DNA of 64,000 bases from Cranoglanis bouderius (GCA_023630585.1 CM042544.1:12859756-12923755); one strand, 5' to 3'; counted from the first letter of the stretch, positions 32,536 through 44,879 are shown. Translations and numbers: made by a program. The notes: a model not told the origin generated them from the sequence alone.

Positions 32536-35500
32536 AACAGATTTCAGTTTGTTTTAATTTCATAACAACAAGTTTCTCTTTATTTCAAAATGGCTTTTGT
32601 CAAAAGAATACTTTTATTTCATAATGTCCTTCTTCATTTCATGATGCTACATGTAGTTCATTAGGATTGTTGTAATGTGTCAGTCAACACCAGTGGGGCG
32701 GGGTGAGATAAGATCATTGGTTGCTCACGCAACATTCTCCAACAAGCCATTCTCCCCTGAGTCATGCTGGCTGACGCACCAAACAAATCTGCAATTTCTC
32801 AAGTCAACACAAATGTCTGCGCATATGATCCAAAATTTCCCGGGGCAGACGTCCCGCACCAGTGCTTGAGGAGACATCCTCATGGGCATCTCCAACACGA
32901 ACCCGGTGCTCAATGACAACTTCATCCTTGATGTCTATATCTTAACGAGCGCTTATCCGCCCAAGAATTTCTAACAAATGTTCATATGGGTCAAAACAGC
33001 AGCTGGTAAGTCGTGTCTATCTATTTGGTCCCCTAAAGAAAGCATCGCATTTCAGAGCTCAATGAGGTCTTCCATGTGGTTCCATCTTCCATTACGCTAG
33101 CATAACTTTGCCACACAACTTCACTAGCAGGTGGTTTAGTGCTAGAAATGTACTGCTGCAGGCACAAATAATCGATAGCAATGGATTAGCCAATCACTGA
33201 ACAGGTTCAGTCCCATTTCTGTTGACTGACAGGTCACAACAGAATGAAATAAAAGTGTCGTTATGGAATAAAAGTCTCTTCATGAAATGAACAAGGGCAT
33301 TATGAAATAAATGTAGGCTTCTAAAAAAAAGCTATTTTAAAATAAAAACCTGTTATTATGAAATAAAAATTAAAAAAAAAAAACTCAAATGTGACAATGT
33401 CATATTATAAATATAATATTTTGTAATAATGAGTTCAGTATTATTTATTCATTGAGTTATTTGACAATATAATGATTCATTTATGTATTTATTGCTGCAT
33501 GTATTCATTTTATTATTTATTTCAAATGCATGTTTTTAAAATTAATTCTGAATAACATGGTATTCAATAAACAGTTTTTAAATAGAAGAAAATCAGATAT
33601 TCTAACATTTAATAATAATTTATTTATTATTAAATATTTTTTTTGTCTGTTATCCTGCTTCTCCTTATTTTCATGTTACAATCAGGGTATCAGGGTTGTT
33701 ATGGTGTCACAGATTCACTGTATCAACTGTTACCTGACAACTTTTCCAAAATACTGATTAAAATATTTCCATCGATTATCCTCAAGGTGTTCATTTTTTT
33801 TTTTTTTTTTTACCTGATCGAATTCCTTATGGCTAAGACACCCCAAATATTTTGCAATGACTACAAGTCATTCCTCCATGCAGGGGATGTGGGCTACCCT
33901 GAAAAGCCTTTGGCTGTGTAATCTGTACTGCTGTAAACACGCTACATTGCTACCTCTGCCACTCGCTGCCACTCCTAGCATGTCCATAACTTTATCATAA
34001 ACAGCAGTTATCAAACGTCCAGAAGAACCAGAACTAAATAAAACAACACTATGTTGTTGTTTTCTCTGGCTCAGCGTGCCACCTTTCCTCACAGCCTCAC
34101 TGTCTCTCTCTCAGCCTATAACAACGGTGTGATAAATACCGACAATGTAATAAATATTTCCTTTAACTTTCACCACCGGCTTCTTGTGGTTTTATATGGT
34201 TGATTAATACCGTAAAAAAAACATGTCTGAAAATTTCACCCAATCAGCTGCCAAGTCAAATTCCAAATATTAGTTATACCAATGATACTGGCTCGGATTC
34301 GGAAATGCTGGTTCACACTTTAATTTCGACATCCTCGCTTCCCTCACAAATCGCTTCGAAAAAAGTGTCAACCTAGAACTTAATCAAGCGTCGACTTAAA
34401 TCATTTCTCTCTTCCCGACAAATCCTCCTACTGCATCACTAACAGCAGTCCTGCTCTTTAAACAAGGCCTCTCAACAACTCGGAGATGAATTTAGCATTT
34501 TGATGAGTGCATGCCTTCTGACTTCCATTACTGAAATATCGACCTCGCTCTCCACCTGCTGAGGTTTTTGACTGAAATTTCCCTCCTATCATTGATCCGG
34601 CAGAGTGCAACTACATAATCCGGTAGACATCTTATTAAAGTCAATTATGCCTAATTAAATTTCACGTCCCGTCGTGCGCCCACTGTGCCGCGTCTTTAGC
34701 GTGAAGACTAACGCTGGCTTCTCCGAGAGGTCTTTTGAAGCCAGATGTTACAGAAATGTCTACTTCTCTGCTTACGTGCCGACCTGGAGCTCAAAGAACG
34801 GAATATATGAATACATGTGGACAGATCTGGGCCGTAATCCAGATTTTCTCATGAACAATTCATTTGTTTTATTGATGCTGTTTCTGAAAACTCGATAGGG
34901 TGGATAATGTTATTGCACTGTTGCAGAGTACAGTTACGGTCTCAGTTTCTGGGTTTGGCAGCCGGCGAGAGAAAGACTTCACACAGAGACTTATCTGACC
35001 TAGCGTAATTAGAGCTAGCTCCATTCGGTTATAGCACGCGCTTGGATGGGATGAACAACGGATTAAAAAGCTAATGACTTTTCCTCAGAAGATCTTCTTC
35101 TCACAGCAAAAAGGAGCGCGATTATTTATATTCGACAAGCAATGAAATTAGAAAGCAGGTGAGATTTACGGCAGCCTTGAGTCCGTCCGAATTAATGAGG
35201 GTCTGAAGACTGTCTGCGATTCAAGAACATGCCAGCAATAAATAATGTTGATGTGAACTTTCGTTTGGTTAATATTTGAAAGTGGTGATGGCATCAGTTG
35301 CATCTTCACTGTCATTAGTTATGTTTCAAATCGTATACTAATGCATTATTCGAGGCAGTCTTTAGTATACATTACTGTCTAGTGCTGCTCATACTGAAAT
35401 AAGAACAAATGCGGTATAGTAAACAGACTAGCATAATGTGCTCCATTTGTGAAACAAATGAAGCATGCAGAGTGGATATTTTTTGCGCTAATCTGTCCCA

Positions 35501-36119
35501 TCGTGCAAAGTGCTCGGAGCAGATAACAGACAAAACCGCTTCTGTGCCTGGTGCTGCGTCTGTCTCCGTCTTAAAACGGTATTTGTTAATGAACTGTATA
35601 CTACACTGAAACTTAATGAGGCACTCTTGTTTACATCACATGCATTTTAACAACGTGCATTTCCCTTAAGTAGCAAACGCTTAGTGTTTGAATTCGATAA
35701 TCCTCACGTTTAAAGTGACTCTCCACAAAAGATATGTTGTCCATATCATATTGTACATCGTTTAGATCTAACAGTCCCTCCAGAATTTCGCGATCACAGA
35801 AACGTATGCAAAACCAAGCAAACTTAATATTCATGTGACATCATCACAATTCAGCCAAAGCCCTCTTCAAGTCACGAGCGTTGAACATGAGTGCAGCTAA
35901 AAGGTCTCATTTATCAATAAACTTTACTGAGAAAGACCGTGCAAAACAATTTCGTGCAATTGCAATTTTGCCAATTAAAAAAAAAGGCTACAACAATCAC
36001 AAAAAAACGATAGGTAGTATAAAATTAACTTTTATTTGGTATTTGGTCTTAATATGTGATTTGCGAAAGCTCCTCTCCTTAAATGTTTAGCTTATAAATT
36101 ATGTAAATTGGTCTTTCTG
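32536..36119. other. Presumed intronic sequence, no gene recognised
   Basis: About 3.6 kb with homopolymer A/T runs near 33371 and 33796. The parts 34260-35240 and 35400-35640 look unique and moderately complex. I see no splice-flanked exon that matches a family. Confidence 0.4.
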
Positions 36120-36322
36120 GGTCTTTTTGGTCTTTCAGGGCCTTTTTGGTCTTTCAGGGCAGTGGTTAAGATGTTGGGCTACTGATCGGAAGGTCATGAG
36201 TTCAAACCCCAGCACCGCCAAGCTGCCACTGTTGGCAAGGCCCTCAACTGCTCAGTTGTATAAATGAGATAAATGTAAGTTGCTCTGGATTAGGGCGTCT
36301 GCCAAATGCCGTAAATGTCTTT
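36120..36322 (+). mobile_element. tRNA-derived SINE with GGGCGTCTGCCAAATGCC tail
   Basis: Box-A-like AGTGGTTAAGATGTTGGGCT, box B GAGTTCAAACCCC, then GCCAAGCTGCCACTGTTGG, then the tail TTGCTCTGGATTAGGGCGTC and TGCCAAATGCCGTAAATGT. This tail type is shared by several teleost SINEs and L2-clade LINEs. A local duplication of TTTTTGGTCTTTCAGGGC lies just upstream of the head. Near full length. Confidence 0.85.
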
Positions 36323-36504
36323 CTGAAAGTGGAAGAGTCACTAAGGTGAATGGATCGGTATCAGTCACTGAGTCGTTCTAGTTCAGTTGCTGCTGACAGG
36401 CTTCATATCTACAAATCAAAAAAATCTCAGTGCTCATCAACAACCGACTTTATGATTATTAAGTAGCGGTTTTGCTGTGATTTACATAATATGTTTATCT
36501 TCCT

Positions 36505-36870
36505 GCGTCTTTTTAAGCATCTGTGAATTGTGCCAAACCTGATTCGCAGACCCTGAGTCAGTGGATTTTTCCGGACTCATCTCCATGCCGCTCTCATTCA
36601 GCGGATCGGTGTTTGAATTAATGAATCTCTCTATCGTGACCAAGATTTGCTCCTCTCACGTTCAGCAGGTCGGTGTGTGAATCAGCAAATCTTTCCGTCA
36701 TTCATTTTTTCAGCTCTATCTTATCGTTCAGTGTATTTTTAAACATTTATGAATTGTGTAAGTCATATTTGCGAGAGTGTGTGTGCCTAACCTTATCTTC
36801 TCCTCATCCGCTTGAGTCTTTTGGTCAAGTCTGAGATTCACACCTCTCTTGTTCAGCGGGTCAGGTGAGT
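36505..36870. repeat. Degenerate tandem duplication, about 220-bp unit
   Basis: TTTTTAAGCATCTGTGAATT near 36509 and TTTTTAAACATTTATGAATT near 36735 begin two related blocks. Both blocks are associated with TTCAGCGG(A/G)TC(A)GGTG motifs (near 36597, 36662 and 36853). Strong divergence suggests an old duplication. Confidence 0.5.
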
Positions 36871-36999
36871 TCAACGAGTACCATTCAGGTTTTTTGTTTT
36901 TTTTTAAGGTCTAAGCTGGAGGGTTTCAGTGTTTCAGTGCGTGTAATAGTAATCTGTACTCGTGTGAAAAATAATAATTGTTGAACGAATCAGTGCATT

Positions 37000-37725
37000 T
37001 ACAGTGCCCTCCATTAATATTGGCACCCTTGGTAAATATGAGCAGAGAAGGAAGAAAAATTGTCTTTATTGTTTAACCTTTTGATCTTTTGTTCAAAAAA
37101 TTCACAAAAATACTCTGCTCTCATGGATATCAAACAATTTCAAACACAGTACGGGTTTATCCCAAAAAATATCTTTGTTAAATATGGGTGTGCAACAATT
37201 ATTGGCACCCCTATGAATTCATATGAGAAAAATATATTTGAAGTATATTCCCATTGATATTTTACATTTTTTTAGTACACCTGTGTGACTAGGAACAGGA
37301 AATTGTTTCACAGGGGTAAAAATATGAGGTAACACATAGGCCAAATTCCTTTAGTCATTCATAACAATGGGTTAGACCAAGGAATATAGCTATGATGTGT
37401 GGCAAAAGGTTGTTGAGCTTCACAAAATGAGAACTGGCTATAAGAAAATAGCACAAGCATTGAAAATGCGCATTTCCACCATCAGGGCAATAATTAAGAA
37501 GTCAACTGAATTAAGAAGTCAACTGGAAATGTTATGAATCAACCTGGAATTGGACGTGTGTCTATATTGTCTCAACACACTGTGAAGAGGATGGTTTGAG
37601 TGGCCAAAAAATCTCCAAGGATCACAGCTGGAGAACTGCAGAAGTTAGTTGCGTCTTGGTTTCAGAAAGTCTCCAAAACTACAATCCGAAGTCACCTACA
37701 TCACCACAAGTTGTTTGGAAGGGTA
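37000..37725 (+). mobile_element. Tc1-like transposon, 5' part only
   Basis: Starts at a TA with ACAGTGCCCTCCATTAATAT and TGGCACCCTTGG, a terminal repeat type of fish Tc1 elements; an internal TATTGGCACCCC follows near 37198. The transposase N-terminal half is readable on the plus strand, after which similarity stops near 37725. No right terminal repeat is found. Confidence 0.83.
37367..37725 (+). pseudogene. Tc1-like transposase, N-terminal half with stops
   Basis: From the ATG the frame reads MG*TKEYSYDVWQKVVELHK, then MRTGYKKIAQALKMRISTIR and AIIKKS, the first helix-turn-helix. A local duplication of the sequence TTAAGAAGTCAACTG near 37494-37525 follows. Later, in another frame, KSPRITAGELQKLVASWFQK and VSKTTIRSHLHHHKLFGRV form the second helix-turn-helix. 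It has an early stop at codon 3, internal stops and a frameshift. The catalytic domain is absent. Confidence 0.85.
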
Positions 37726-39409
37726 ACTGAATGGATTCAAATGACCCGAGTCACTGAAAACTTTTCATCTCTAATTCCCTGAACACACCTCCTCTCCATT
37801 TTTGTTCGTTCCTTGACATGACCAATGTGTTCCTTGACACGTCCCCTTGTAGGTGGTAAAAATGGGTCATGATGAGAATGTAAATGGAACAAAAGTAATA
37901 CTCAAGGAGTGTGGTGTGTCTGTAATTTAATTTGAATTAGATTTTTAAACCAATGATATAAAGCAAGATTTGCAAGCAAATGGTATTAACAGCAAAAGTA
38001 CTACTACTTTTTCCCCTAATTATCAGTACTTTGTTATTATGTTAAAATATTTCATGCTACAGTTCTTGCATATTGCCCAGCTTTATATGAGCTTTGTGCT
38101 TAGCTGTAGCTCTGTCTGTGTCTCAGCGTGTGTGAATGTGCGTGAGCTAGTTGTGTTGTGTGTATATAGTTTATTGTCTTTCTCTGTTCTTCCTAAAATT
38201 TGATATTAAGCACGGGTTTGCTCAGCCATGCTTAAAGTCACCTTCCCATCATGGCAAGAAGGGTAATGTTTCTCCTTTAATATTCACAACCCAGGTACAG
38301 TATAACTGTCTTCTTTTTCTTTTCTTTTTTTAACCCTTTCACTAACGACTATGAAATATTCAGTAACTACAGTGAAATTAATAGAAATACCCACCAACAT
38401 GTCCTGCAACTTTAATAGAAAAAGATTAAGTGCTGCAGTAATTGTAGCACATTAAAAAAAAAAACCGGCATTTTTACACTGAAGGACTAAAATATTAGCG
38501 CAATCCTCCTCTAAGTTTATTCAAAATGATTCCTGAAACCAATCATTTGCATTAAAAGCTATCTTCTTGTAGTTGTATCAGGTGCTGTGATATAATGAAC
38601 ACTGTAATATTGTGTTGGAGTTAACATGCTGTACATTTTCTTCCTGTTCAACCCCTAATTTCAATGTAAAAAAATATCATATAAAAAAATATTAATCACA
38701 ATAACTCATCTTTTTCATTTGATGTTAAGTTTAATGTTAAATATCCATCAATAAAATAAACAGGCAATAAAAATGAGAAAAAACTCCAAGATTTTTTTTT
38801 TTTTTTTATGTAACGCTCAAGGCGTCAAGGTGTCTGCAGTTTGATTGTAATTTGATTTTTAACCCAGTGCTGTAAAGCTTCGACATTTTGCAAACTAAAT
38901 CCAAGCTGGATTTTCTCAATCCAGTGTCATGTTGATGTGTAAAGTAGTACTGCTTGCTATTATTTTAAGAGCTGCCTTTAATTATATAGCCAATGAATTA
39001 ATTTTACTCAGGAATAAGGGTATTAAACTGTACCTTTCCTTGCAGCATATTTTGTACCTTTAGTGTGTAACTTGTTCCTGGAATTGTGAAAATATTGTAC
39101 CTTTAAAATGATTAAAGGTGGAAAATTAGACTTTAAGAATGCTGCTGTATCCATAATTACTTTTGAGAAACACACTGTATGCACCTTGCCAGGTAAAATA
39201 TATATTCTAAAGATATAGATGTACACTTCATGTCTTCGATCACAAATTCTGATTTCGGTTCTTGGCGTTTATAGATATTAATGATATCTGTTGGAATTTG
39301 GCGTTTGACTGAATTGAATTTTAAATCTTTACAATTTAAAACGGAAATCTGGCAAGATTTTATTGGGGTCATCGCCTACAGTGTAACAAGTAATAATAGT
39401 ATAACATAC
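37726..39409. other. AT-rich presumed intronic sequence, nothing recognised
   Basis: Homopolymer runs near 38454 and 38793; no exon or element identified. Confidence 0.45.
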
Positions 39410-39413
39410 GGTA

Positions 39414-39465
<52 letters not shown>
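39410..39465. repeat. (TAA)18 microsatellite
   Basis: Pure trinucleotide run. Confidence 0.97.
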
Positions 39466-39466
<1 letters not shown>

Positions 39467-40059
39467 CTGCTGAAATCGTACAGTCTAAACCCATTATAAT
39501 AATCGTGACGTTTAATGTGGCAACAATATATAATATAAACAGTATGCTAAAGAAAGTGTAAACCTATGAATTTTCCTTATAATATTCCTCAACCCTGGAG
39601 ATAAAATCTGCCAAAAGCAATACTGTACACACAAATAAATCTGGGTTAGTGACTGTCAGAAATATGGTGCAAAAATGTTAACGTGAAAATCTTGCCCTTT
39701 TACATCAATGTCTATCCTCTGGGCTGTGAACGGGAGAAAGATATTAAGTAAGAGTCCCTCCGATCCCATGGCACGGCCCCTCTGCTCAGCTGGAGCATAT
39801 GTATTTAATTTCATCATGATTATCATCTAAATTTGTATTCTACCCCGGGCTACTGCGTTAACGGTGTGGCCAGCACCACCTGCAAACTAGGGCAGTATCT
39901 GCATTATTTCTTACACGTTTAGGAAAGAGACCAACACGGTGCACAGCTTTACATATACATCTACATACACAAAGACACAAAGATACGTAACTGAACTGTT
40001 ATATGAGTAGTCTATCACAGATATCCTGGGCTTGAAGTCATTTCGACTTGTCTGAATGT

Positions 40060-40062
<3 letters not shown>

Positions 40063-40143
<81 letters not shown>
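40063..40143. repeat. (GT)40 microsatellite
   Basis: Uninterrupted run of about 80 bp followed by a purine-rich flank. Confidence 0.97.
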
Positions 40144-40146
<3 letters not shown>

Positions 40147-41266
40147 AGAGAAGGAGAGAGATGGAATTGTGGAATGGTGACACACTGCTAACACATTGGG
40201 GTCATGGTGAAAAACGGCTGAAGAGGAAAGAAGGGGAACAGAGAGGAGGAGAGACAGACGGAGACTCCCAGGGAGTAGCAGTGTGCTGGAGAAAAAGGGA
40301 TTGAGGGAGAAAGAGAGAGGGGTGAGATAAGAAGAGCAGGACTTTAGTGCTACATATTATCTAATAAACAAAGTAGACGCTAACGAATACATAAAATCTG
40401 TGTGTTTTAAGTTATTTGTTTTAGAGTGCTGCACTTTTGCTTAACATCGACAGCTGATTCCAGGCAAAATGTGTCAGTTATGGCACTGGCAAGTGGCCCA
40501 GCCACATTTGAGGTTTTCACAGCATCTGGAATCGGCACCAAAAATAAATAAAACGCAACCAACCATATCGACTGCTTGGGTGATCTTTCAGTTTTAAGTA
40601 AGTTGCATGTTTTGGTCGACATCATACCTGAAATATGACCTTATAAATGCTGAGTTGTGGCTGTGTTTTGGCAGGATGGCTCATTCCACTTTGGTATGTG
40701 GCCTGGATGAATGTGGTACGTGTGGCTTGGCATCAGGCCATCACTCATGTAATATCTGCGATTATTCCTATTAAGGCTGAGGCCCATTCTCCATTCTGAC
40801 ATGATCATGACAGAAATCTCCACAGTGAGAACACTGAATTTTTCCGTTATATGTTCGGGTTGAAAATTCAAAATGAACAAACATCATTTTTGCAGCTGGA
40901 AAAAATTTAATTTAGGTAAATTTAAAAAAAATTAAAAGGCGAATATACAGCCATTGGTCTGGTTCAGCACTGAGTGTACTTCGCTAAGCATTCATTCCTG
41001 CTAAAACGCATTTCTAGTTATCTAAAATTTATTTTTTTTTTTTTTGAAAGTAAATCTAAGCAGACAAAAGAAGATTTACCTCCTTCGTCTTTTTTTATTT
41101 ACCAATATAGGTCTGTACACCAACATTCTTTGTGTAGGTTAATCACACACACCCCGTGCTCCATTAGTGTCATGGTTAAATAACAAACAGACAAATTGAC
41201 TAGCAAAAACATCACTATGCAACCATCCTTTACAGTCCAGGACCTTTTTAACTGTAAATTCAAAAA

Positions 41267-41297
<31 letters not shown>

Positions 41298-42486
41298 ATT
41301 ACAGACCCCCTCAGTACAGTTTTTTTTTACAAACTAAAAAACCAATAATATTTTTGGCTAATTGATGGAGTTTAGAGACATAATGATTTTAATAATAGTG
41401 TGTCATGATTTCCAGAACCGTAACAAAATTTTAAAACTTGCGAAACTCCTGGCTGCTCTTCACAGATCCCTGTCGATCCATACATCTCACCATGGATCTA
41501 TAGACTGAGTTACAAACTTAAAAGGTGTACGTTTACAATTATGTGTGAATTATGTGTAAATGCTCGGCTCAATAAGTATCAACGTATGGGCGTTTAATAC
41601 ACTTTGTGCTCGTCTTTACACTGTATCATTAAAACAGTAAACGTTAAAAACAGCAATTTGGCTTTAGATATTGATGTTGATTCCCCCCCTGCTGTTGCAT
41701 ACAAATTCACAAGCTATTCCATGTTACCTGAGATAGTGACAAAAACATGGAATCTGTACAGCAGTGTTCACTTGCCACTATCAAATTTTTGCCTGTTTTA
41801 TTTTTATAGATGTTGTACTTCAGCTTGACCTACGGTTAGAGGTGAAATCAGCGTTTCTCCTGGCCATTTTTCCATTCAGAGTAATAACAAGCAATTTCGA
41901 GGGCCCGTTATAGTAACTGTTTTTCATTACTTCAGTTTGAAACGATTTTGCAAATGGCTGCCGTGGCTCTTTCACCTTCTGCCCTTCGAAGGCCAAAGCG
42001 TAGGCTTCAGCCGCGTAAATGGGCCGTGCCGCAAGGCTGAAACATAAAAACTTATCCTAACTGTATGCTCTGATATCATGGTTATAAGTAGATTATGACT
42101 ACATTGGGGTATTTTTTTTTTTTTTTTTCAGGATATCTACTCTAACTTCACAGTTCCACATTGGAGGATATAAATCCATGTAACACTAGAGTATTCAGAT
42201 TTACCAGATAAACTGACAGTGACTTTTTTTTCTTTAATGGATGCTCTTAACCTTTAGTAGTTTATCAAAGCAAGAAAAGCTTTCCTCTTATTTTCATTTG
42301 GCTGTAATAGCAATAGTAGGAATGAGTCACATACAATGGTATATTGTAAAATCCCTGAGTCCTGTCTAATAGGTGATGCAGAAGAAAGTCATGTGTCGAA
42401 GTAAAATTCTAAAATAATTCTGCGTATTCATTATTCAAGCTGTTACACACCTTTTTGTAATGAAGTAATTTATCATGAATGCGTAT

Positions 42487-42488
<2 letters not shown>
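40144..42488. other. Presumed intronic sequence, no gene recognised
   Basis: AT-leaning, with poly-T runs near 41031 and 42111 and an (AATA)n run near 41268-41296. Confidence 0.45.

Positions 42489-42525
<37 letters not shown>
42489..42525. repeat. (CA)18 microsatellite
   Basis: Pure run. Confidence 0.95.
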
Positions 42526-42527
<2 letters not shown>

Positions 42528-42674
42528 TAAAAGCACACTGATATATAGCCTGCTAGGCTGTGTACTATAGTGTGGTGGTTTATAACGTTAACAAAAAAGC
42601 AACAGTCTTAAATTAAAATGTTAAGACTGTTGTATTTGGCTATTTCTTGAACATGTTTTATATTTCTGGTCCAG

Positions 42675-42682
42675 AGAGAGAT

Positions 42683-42731
<49 letters not shown>
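42675..42731. repeat. (GA)28 microsatellite
   Basis: Near-pure GA run in the presumed first intron, about 230 bp past the exon 1 donor. Confidence 0.97.
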
Positions 42732-42734
<3 letters not shown>

Positions 42735-42952
42735 ATATACTGAATAACGGCACACCTGTTTGTGGTTAAGTGTTTGTGTTTAGCCACACATGCTAACCCG
42801 TAGATTATGTCACAGGTAAATTATTGTCATAGGCTATATTGTGCCGAAAAACATTGCTTGCCAATTGAATTTAAAAACAAACAGGTAGTTTGTTTAAAAA
42901 TGTGTCGTTCAAACTCAGCACCGTTATGGAAACTCGTTTAAAATGAAAGAGT

Positions 42953-42958
42953 ACTTAC
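42953..42958 (-). other. Splice donor of ephrin exon 1
   Basis: On the minus strand the coding sequence ends CCAACCTCCA and is followed by GTAAGT, the consensus donor. The break falls after two bases of a codon (CA-), so the next residue is His or Gln. In human EFNA3 the protein around this point reads SSNQHLRREGY, with His at the matching position. Confidence 0.8.
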
Positions 42959-43065
42959 TGGAGGTTGGAGCTGTTCCAGTGCACCGCGTGCCGGCTCGCG
43001 CGCGCCAGGTAAAAGTTCGCACAGGTGAGCGCGAGCAGAAAGAGCGCGAGCGCGGCGAGCGCCAT
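42959..43065 (-). CDS. Ephrin-A family ligand, exon 1 (efna3-like)
   Basis: Ephrin-A proteins are GPI-anchored cell-surface ligands for Eph receptor tyrosine kinases, used in axon guidance and tissue boundary formation. This exon encodes 35 residues plus two bases: start ATG at 43065, a hydrophobic signal peptide (MALAALALFLLALTCA), a short linker, then RHAVHWNSSNL. That motif is the conserved start of the ephrin receptor-binding domain (RHAVYWNSSN in EFNA3; WNSSN in most A-type ephrins). The Asn in NSS is a typical glycosylation site. A GTAAGT donor follows at once, in agreement with ephrin genes, whose first exon ends just after this motif. The remaining exons are not in view: minus-strand transcription runs toward position 1, and no exon 2 was recognised. 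EFNA3 is the closest by eye; other A-class paralogues cannot be ruled out from 35 residues. The codons are GC-rich and the exon lies in a CpG-rich block, unlike surrounding DNA. Confidence 0.82.
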
Positions 43066-43106
43066 AATCCCTTCTTATCAATATGTCTCCCTTCGACCCG
43101 TCTCTC

Positions 43107-43138
<32 letters not shown>

Positions 43139-43560
43139 TGTGTGTGAGTGTTTTGTCCGGTCCGTCTCGGTCCGGTCTGTGCAGCTCCCCGTCACTCACA
43201 GCACTGACACCACCATCCCGGTCGTGAGGGGAAAAAAGAAAACGAAGCGCGACGCAAAGCACGCGCTCAAACTGCGACCACGGTGATGGTGCGCGTGGAC
43301 TGTGCATGCGGTGTGTAAGTCAGAATCCATGGCATGCACCGCGTCCCCATGTCTTCCCTTTGCTTTTAAACCAATCCTGCGCCGCAGCGAGCTCGGACCC
43401 CCCCGGCGTTTCGGGATGGACGCGGGAAAGGAGGCTTACGCTGACCGGATGCTTGACATTGATAAGGGGAAAAAAAAGTGTCCTCTCGGAGGACAGTGCA
43501 GGAGAAGACGCAGCGCGCGAGCAAGAGCCAAGTGAACAAAGGCGCAGAGGCGAAGAGAGT
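42960..43560. promoter_or_regulatory. CpG-rich promoter/5' UTR region of the ephrin gene
   Basis: High CpG density (for example GGCTCGCGCGCGCC, GCGCGAGCGCGGCGAGCG, CAGCGCGCGAGC) contrasts with the CpG-poor remainder. The region covers exon 1 and about 500 bp upstream of the ATG. Reading on the minus strand, a weak TATA-like GGTTTAAAAG lies near 43366-43375, about 300 bp upstream of the start codon. The exact transcription start is unknown. Confidence 0.6.
43101..43148. repeat. CT/TG simple repeat in the presumed ephrin 5' UTR
   Basis: On the minus strand this is a CA then GA tract ending about 37 bases before the ATG. If transcribed, the ephrin 5' UTR would be purine-rich here. Confidence 0.85.
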
Positions 43561-43611
43561 CCGTTTGCGCGGTCTGATAACTATATTTTACTGTGGCGTC
43601 GTTGTTGTTTT

Positions 43612-43631
43612 TATATATATATATATATATT
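43612..43631. repeat. (AT)10 microsatellite
   Basis: Short AT run. Confidence 0.9.
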
Positions 43632-43865
43632 AATACATATGAAAGATGCTTGATTAGCCTATCTGATGCTCTTCACTGGCGGCGATATGATGCACGTTTC
43701 ACACTAACGGAGATGTGACGAGAACAGATCCTCGTGCGAGTTTTATTCGCCTCCCTCCAACCGGCCCGAGCATCAACTAGCCTCAAGTTCCCTCTCCCTC
43801 TCTCTCTCTCTTTCTTTTTTTCTTTGTGTCTCTCGCGATTCGGTAGGCAGTGCTCGTGCGTCTTG

Positions 43866-43905
43866 TAGCTCCGCCCCCTGCTCGCTATAAACAGCCCCCA
43901 CGTTC
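43866..43905 (+). promoter_or_regulatory. Candidate core promoter, GC box plus TATA
   Basis: AGCTCCGCCCCCTGC (GC box) is followed after six bases by CTATAAACAG, a TATA-like element, on the plus strand. It points away from the ephrin exon, about 800 bp upstream of its ATG, so it could drive a divergent transcript. No open frame downstream is convincing. Confidence 0.3.
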
Positions 43906-44106
43906 TTCAGCATCAGCTACCTAAGACGAGACGAGAAGACAGGCTCCGTCCCAAATCACACACGACTGCGCGACAAATCACTAAGTACATCAAACTAGAA
44001 CGAGATATACATATACGCTCCATTGTAACCAATGGCAACCTAAGCTGGCGCAATGGTTTCACATATTTGGGACAACCTTCTTTTAATCTAAACTAGTGAC
44101 TCTATC

Positions 44107-44242
44107 AGGGGGCATGGTGGCTTAATGGTTTGCATGTTTGCCTCACACGTCCATGGTTCCCACCTCCGCCCATGCTTTGGGGGTTTTCTCCCCCAGTCCA
44201 AAGACATGCATTGTAGGCAAATTCCGTAGTGTGTGAATGGGT

Positions 44243-44273
<31 letters not shown>

Positions 44274-44415
44274 ATTGTGCCCTGTGATGGGTTGGCACCC
44301 CATCCAGGGTGTCCCCAGCCTCACGCCCCGAGTCCCCGGATAGGCTCCAGGCTCCCCTGTGACCCTGTGTAGGATAAGCGGTACAGAAAATGGATGGATT
44401 GATGGATGGATAGTG
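44107..44415 (+). mobile_element. Mermaid/V-SINE-type tRNA-derived SINE
   Basis: Plus-strand order: head GGGGGCATGGTGGCTTAATG, a degraded box B (CCATGGTTCCCACC), body with CAGTCCAAAGACATGCATTG, an internal (GT)14 at 44246-44273, then GGGGTGTCC-type body sequence, 3' end GGATAAGCGGTACAGAAAAT and a GGATG tail. The internal GT expansion replaces the short CA/GT stretch of other copies. Confidence 0.88.
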
Positions 44416-44721
44416 ACTCCAACTTTTCTAAAAGCAGGCCTTTAAGCAGGCTGCATCCCAGAATCCCACATCCTTCTGCTTCTAGCACCCATAATATGCC
44501 CAAACTGCTCATTTTTTTTGGACCCAAATGTTTAGTGCGGTTCCCAAACGCACACCCCATCCCCGCCCCTTCAGCAGGGGTAAGTCTGGTGTAATACAGT
44601 GTGATTATGGGAAATCCTCTTAGGCGAGTAAATTGATTCTCTCCTCTCTGCGCTCCTCAACTCATCTGCATGCAGGGTGTAGAATTGATGGTTAATGCAC
44701 CTGTGATGGGGAGAGCACGTG

Positions 44722-44729
44722 CACACACA

Positions 44730-44789
<60 letters not shown>
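44722..44789. repeat. (AC)n microsatellite
   Basis: AC run of about 68 bp with a GCGC break at the start. Confidence 0.97.
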
Positions 44790-44790
<1 letters not shown>

Positions 44791-44879
44791 AATCACACTT
44801 CATTCAATCACAATCATTATACTTTGCATTGAGGATGGCTTGTTGTCTCTTGTGTCACCTCGGGGCATGTTGCTCTGGT

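Noticed and set aside
32675..32960. Short coding-like stretch near 32880 (MGISNTNPVLNDNFILDVYI)
   Set aside because: Only about 30 codons, no recognised homology, and no clear splice acceptor or donor pair; not enough to call an exon or pseudogene.
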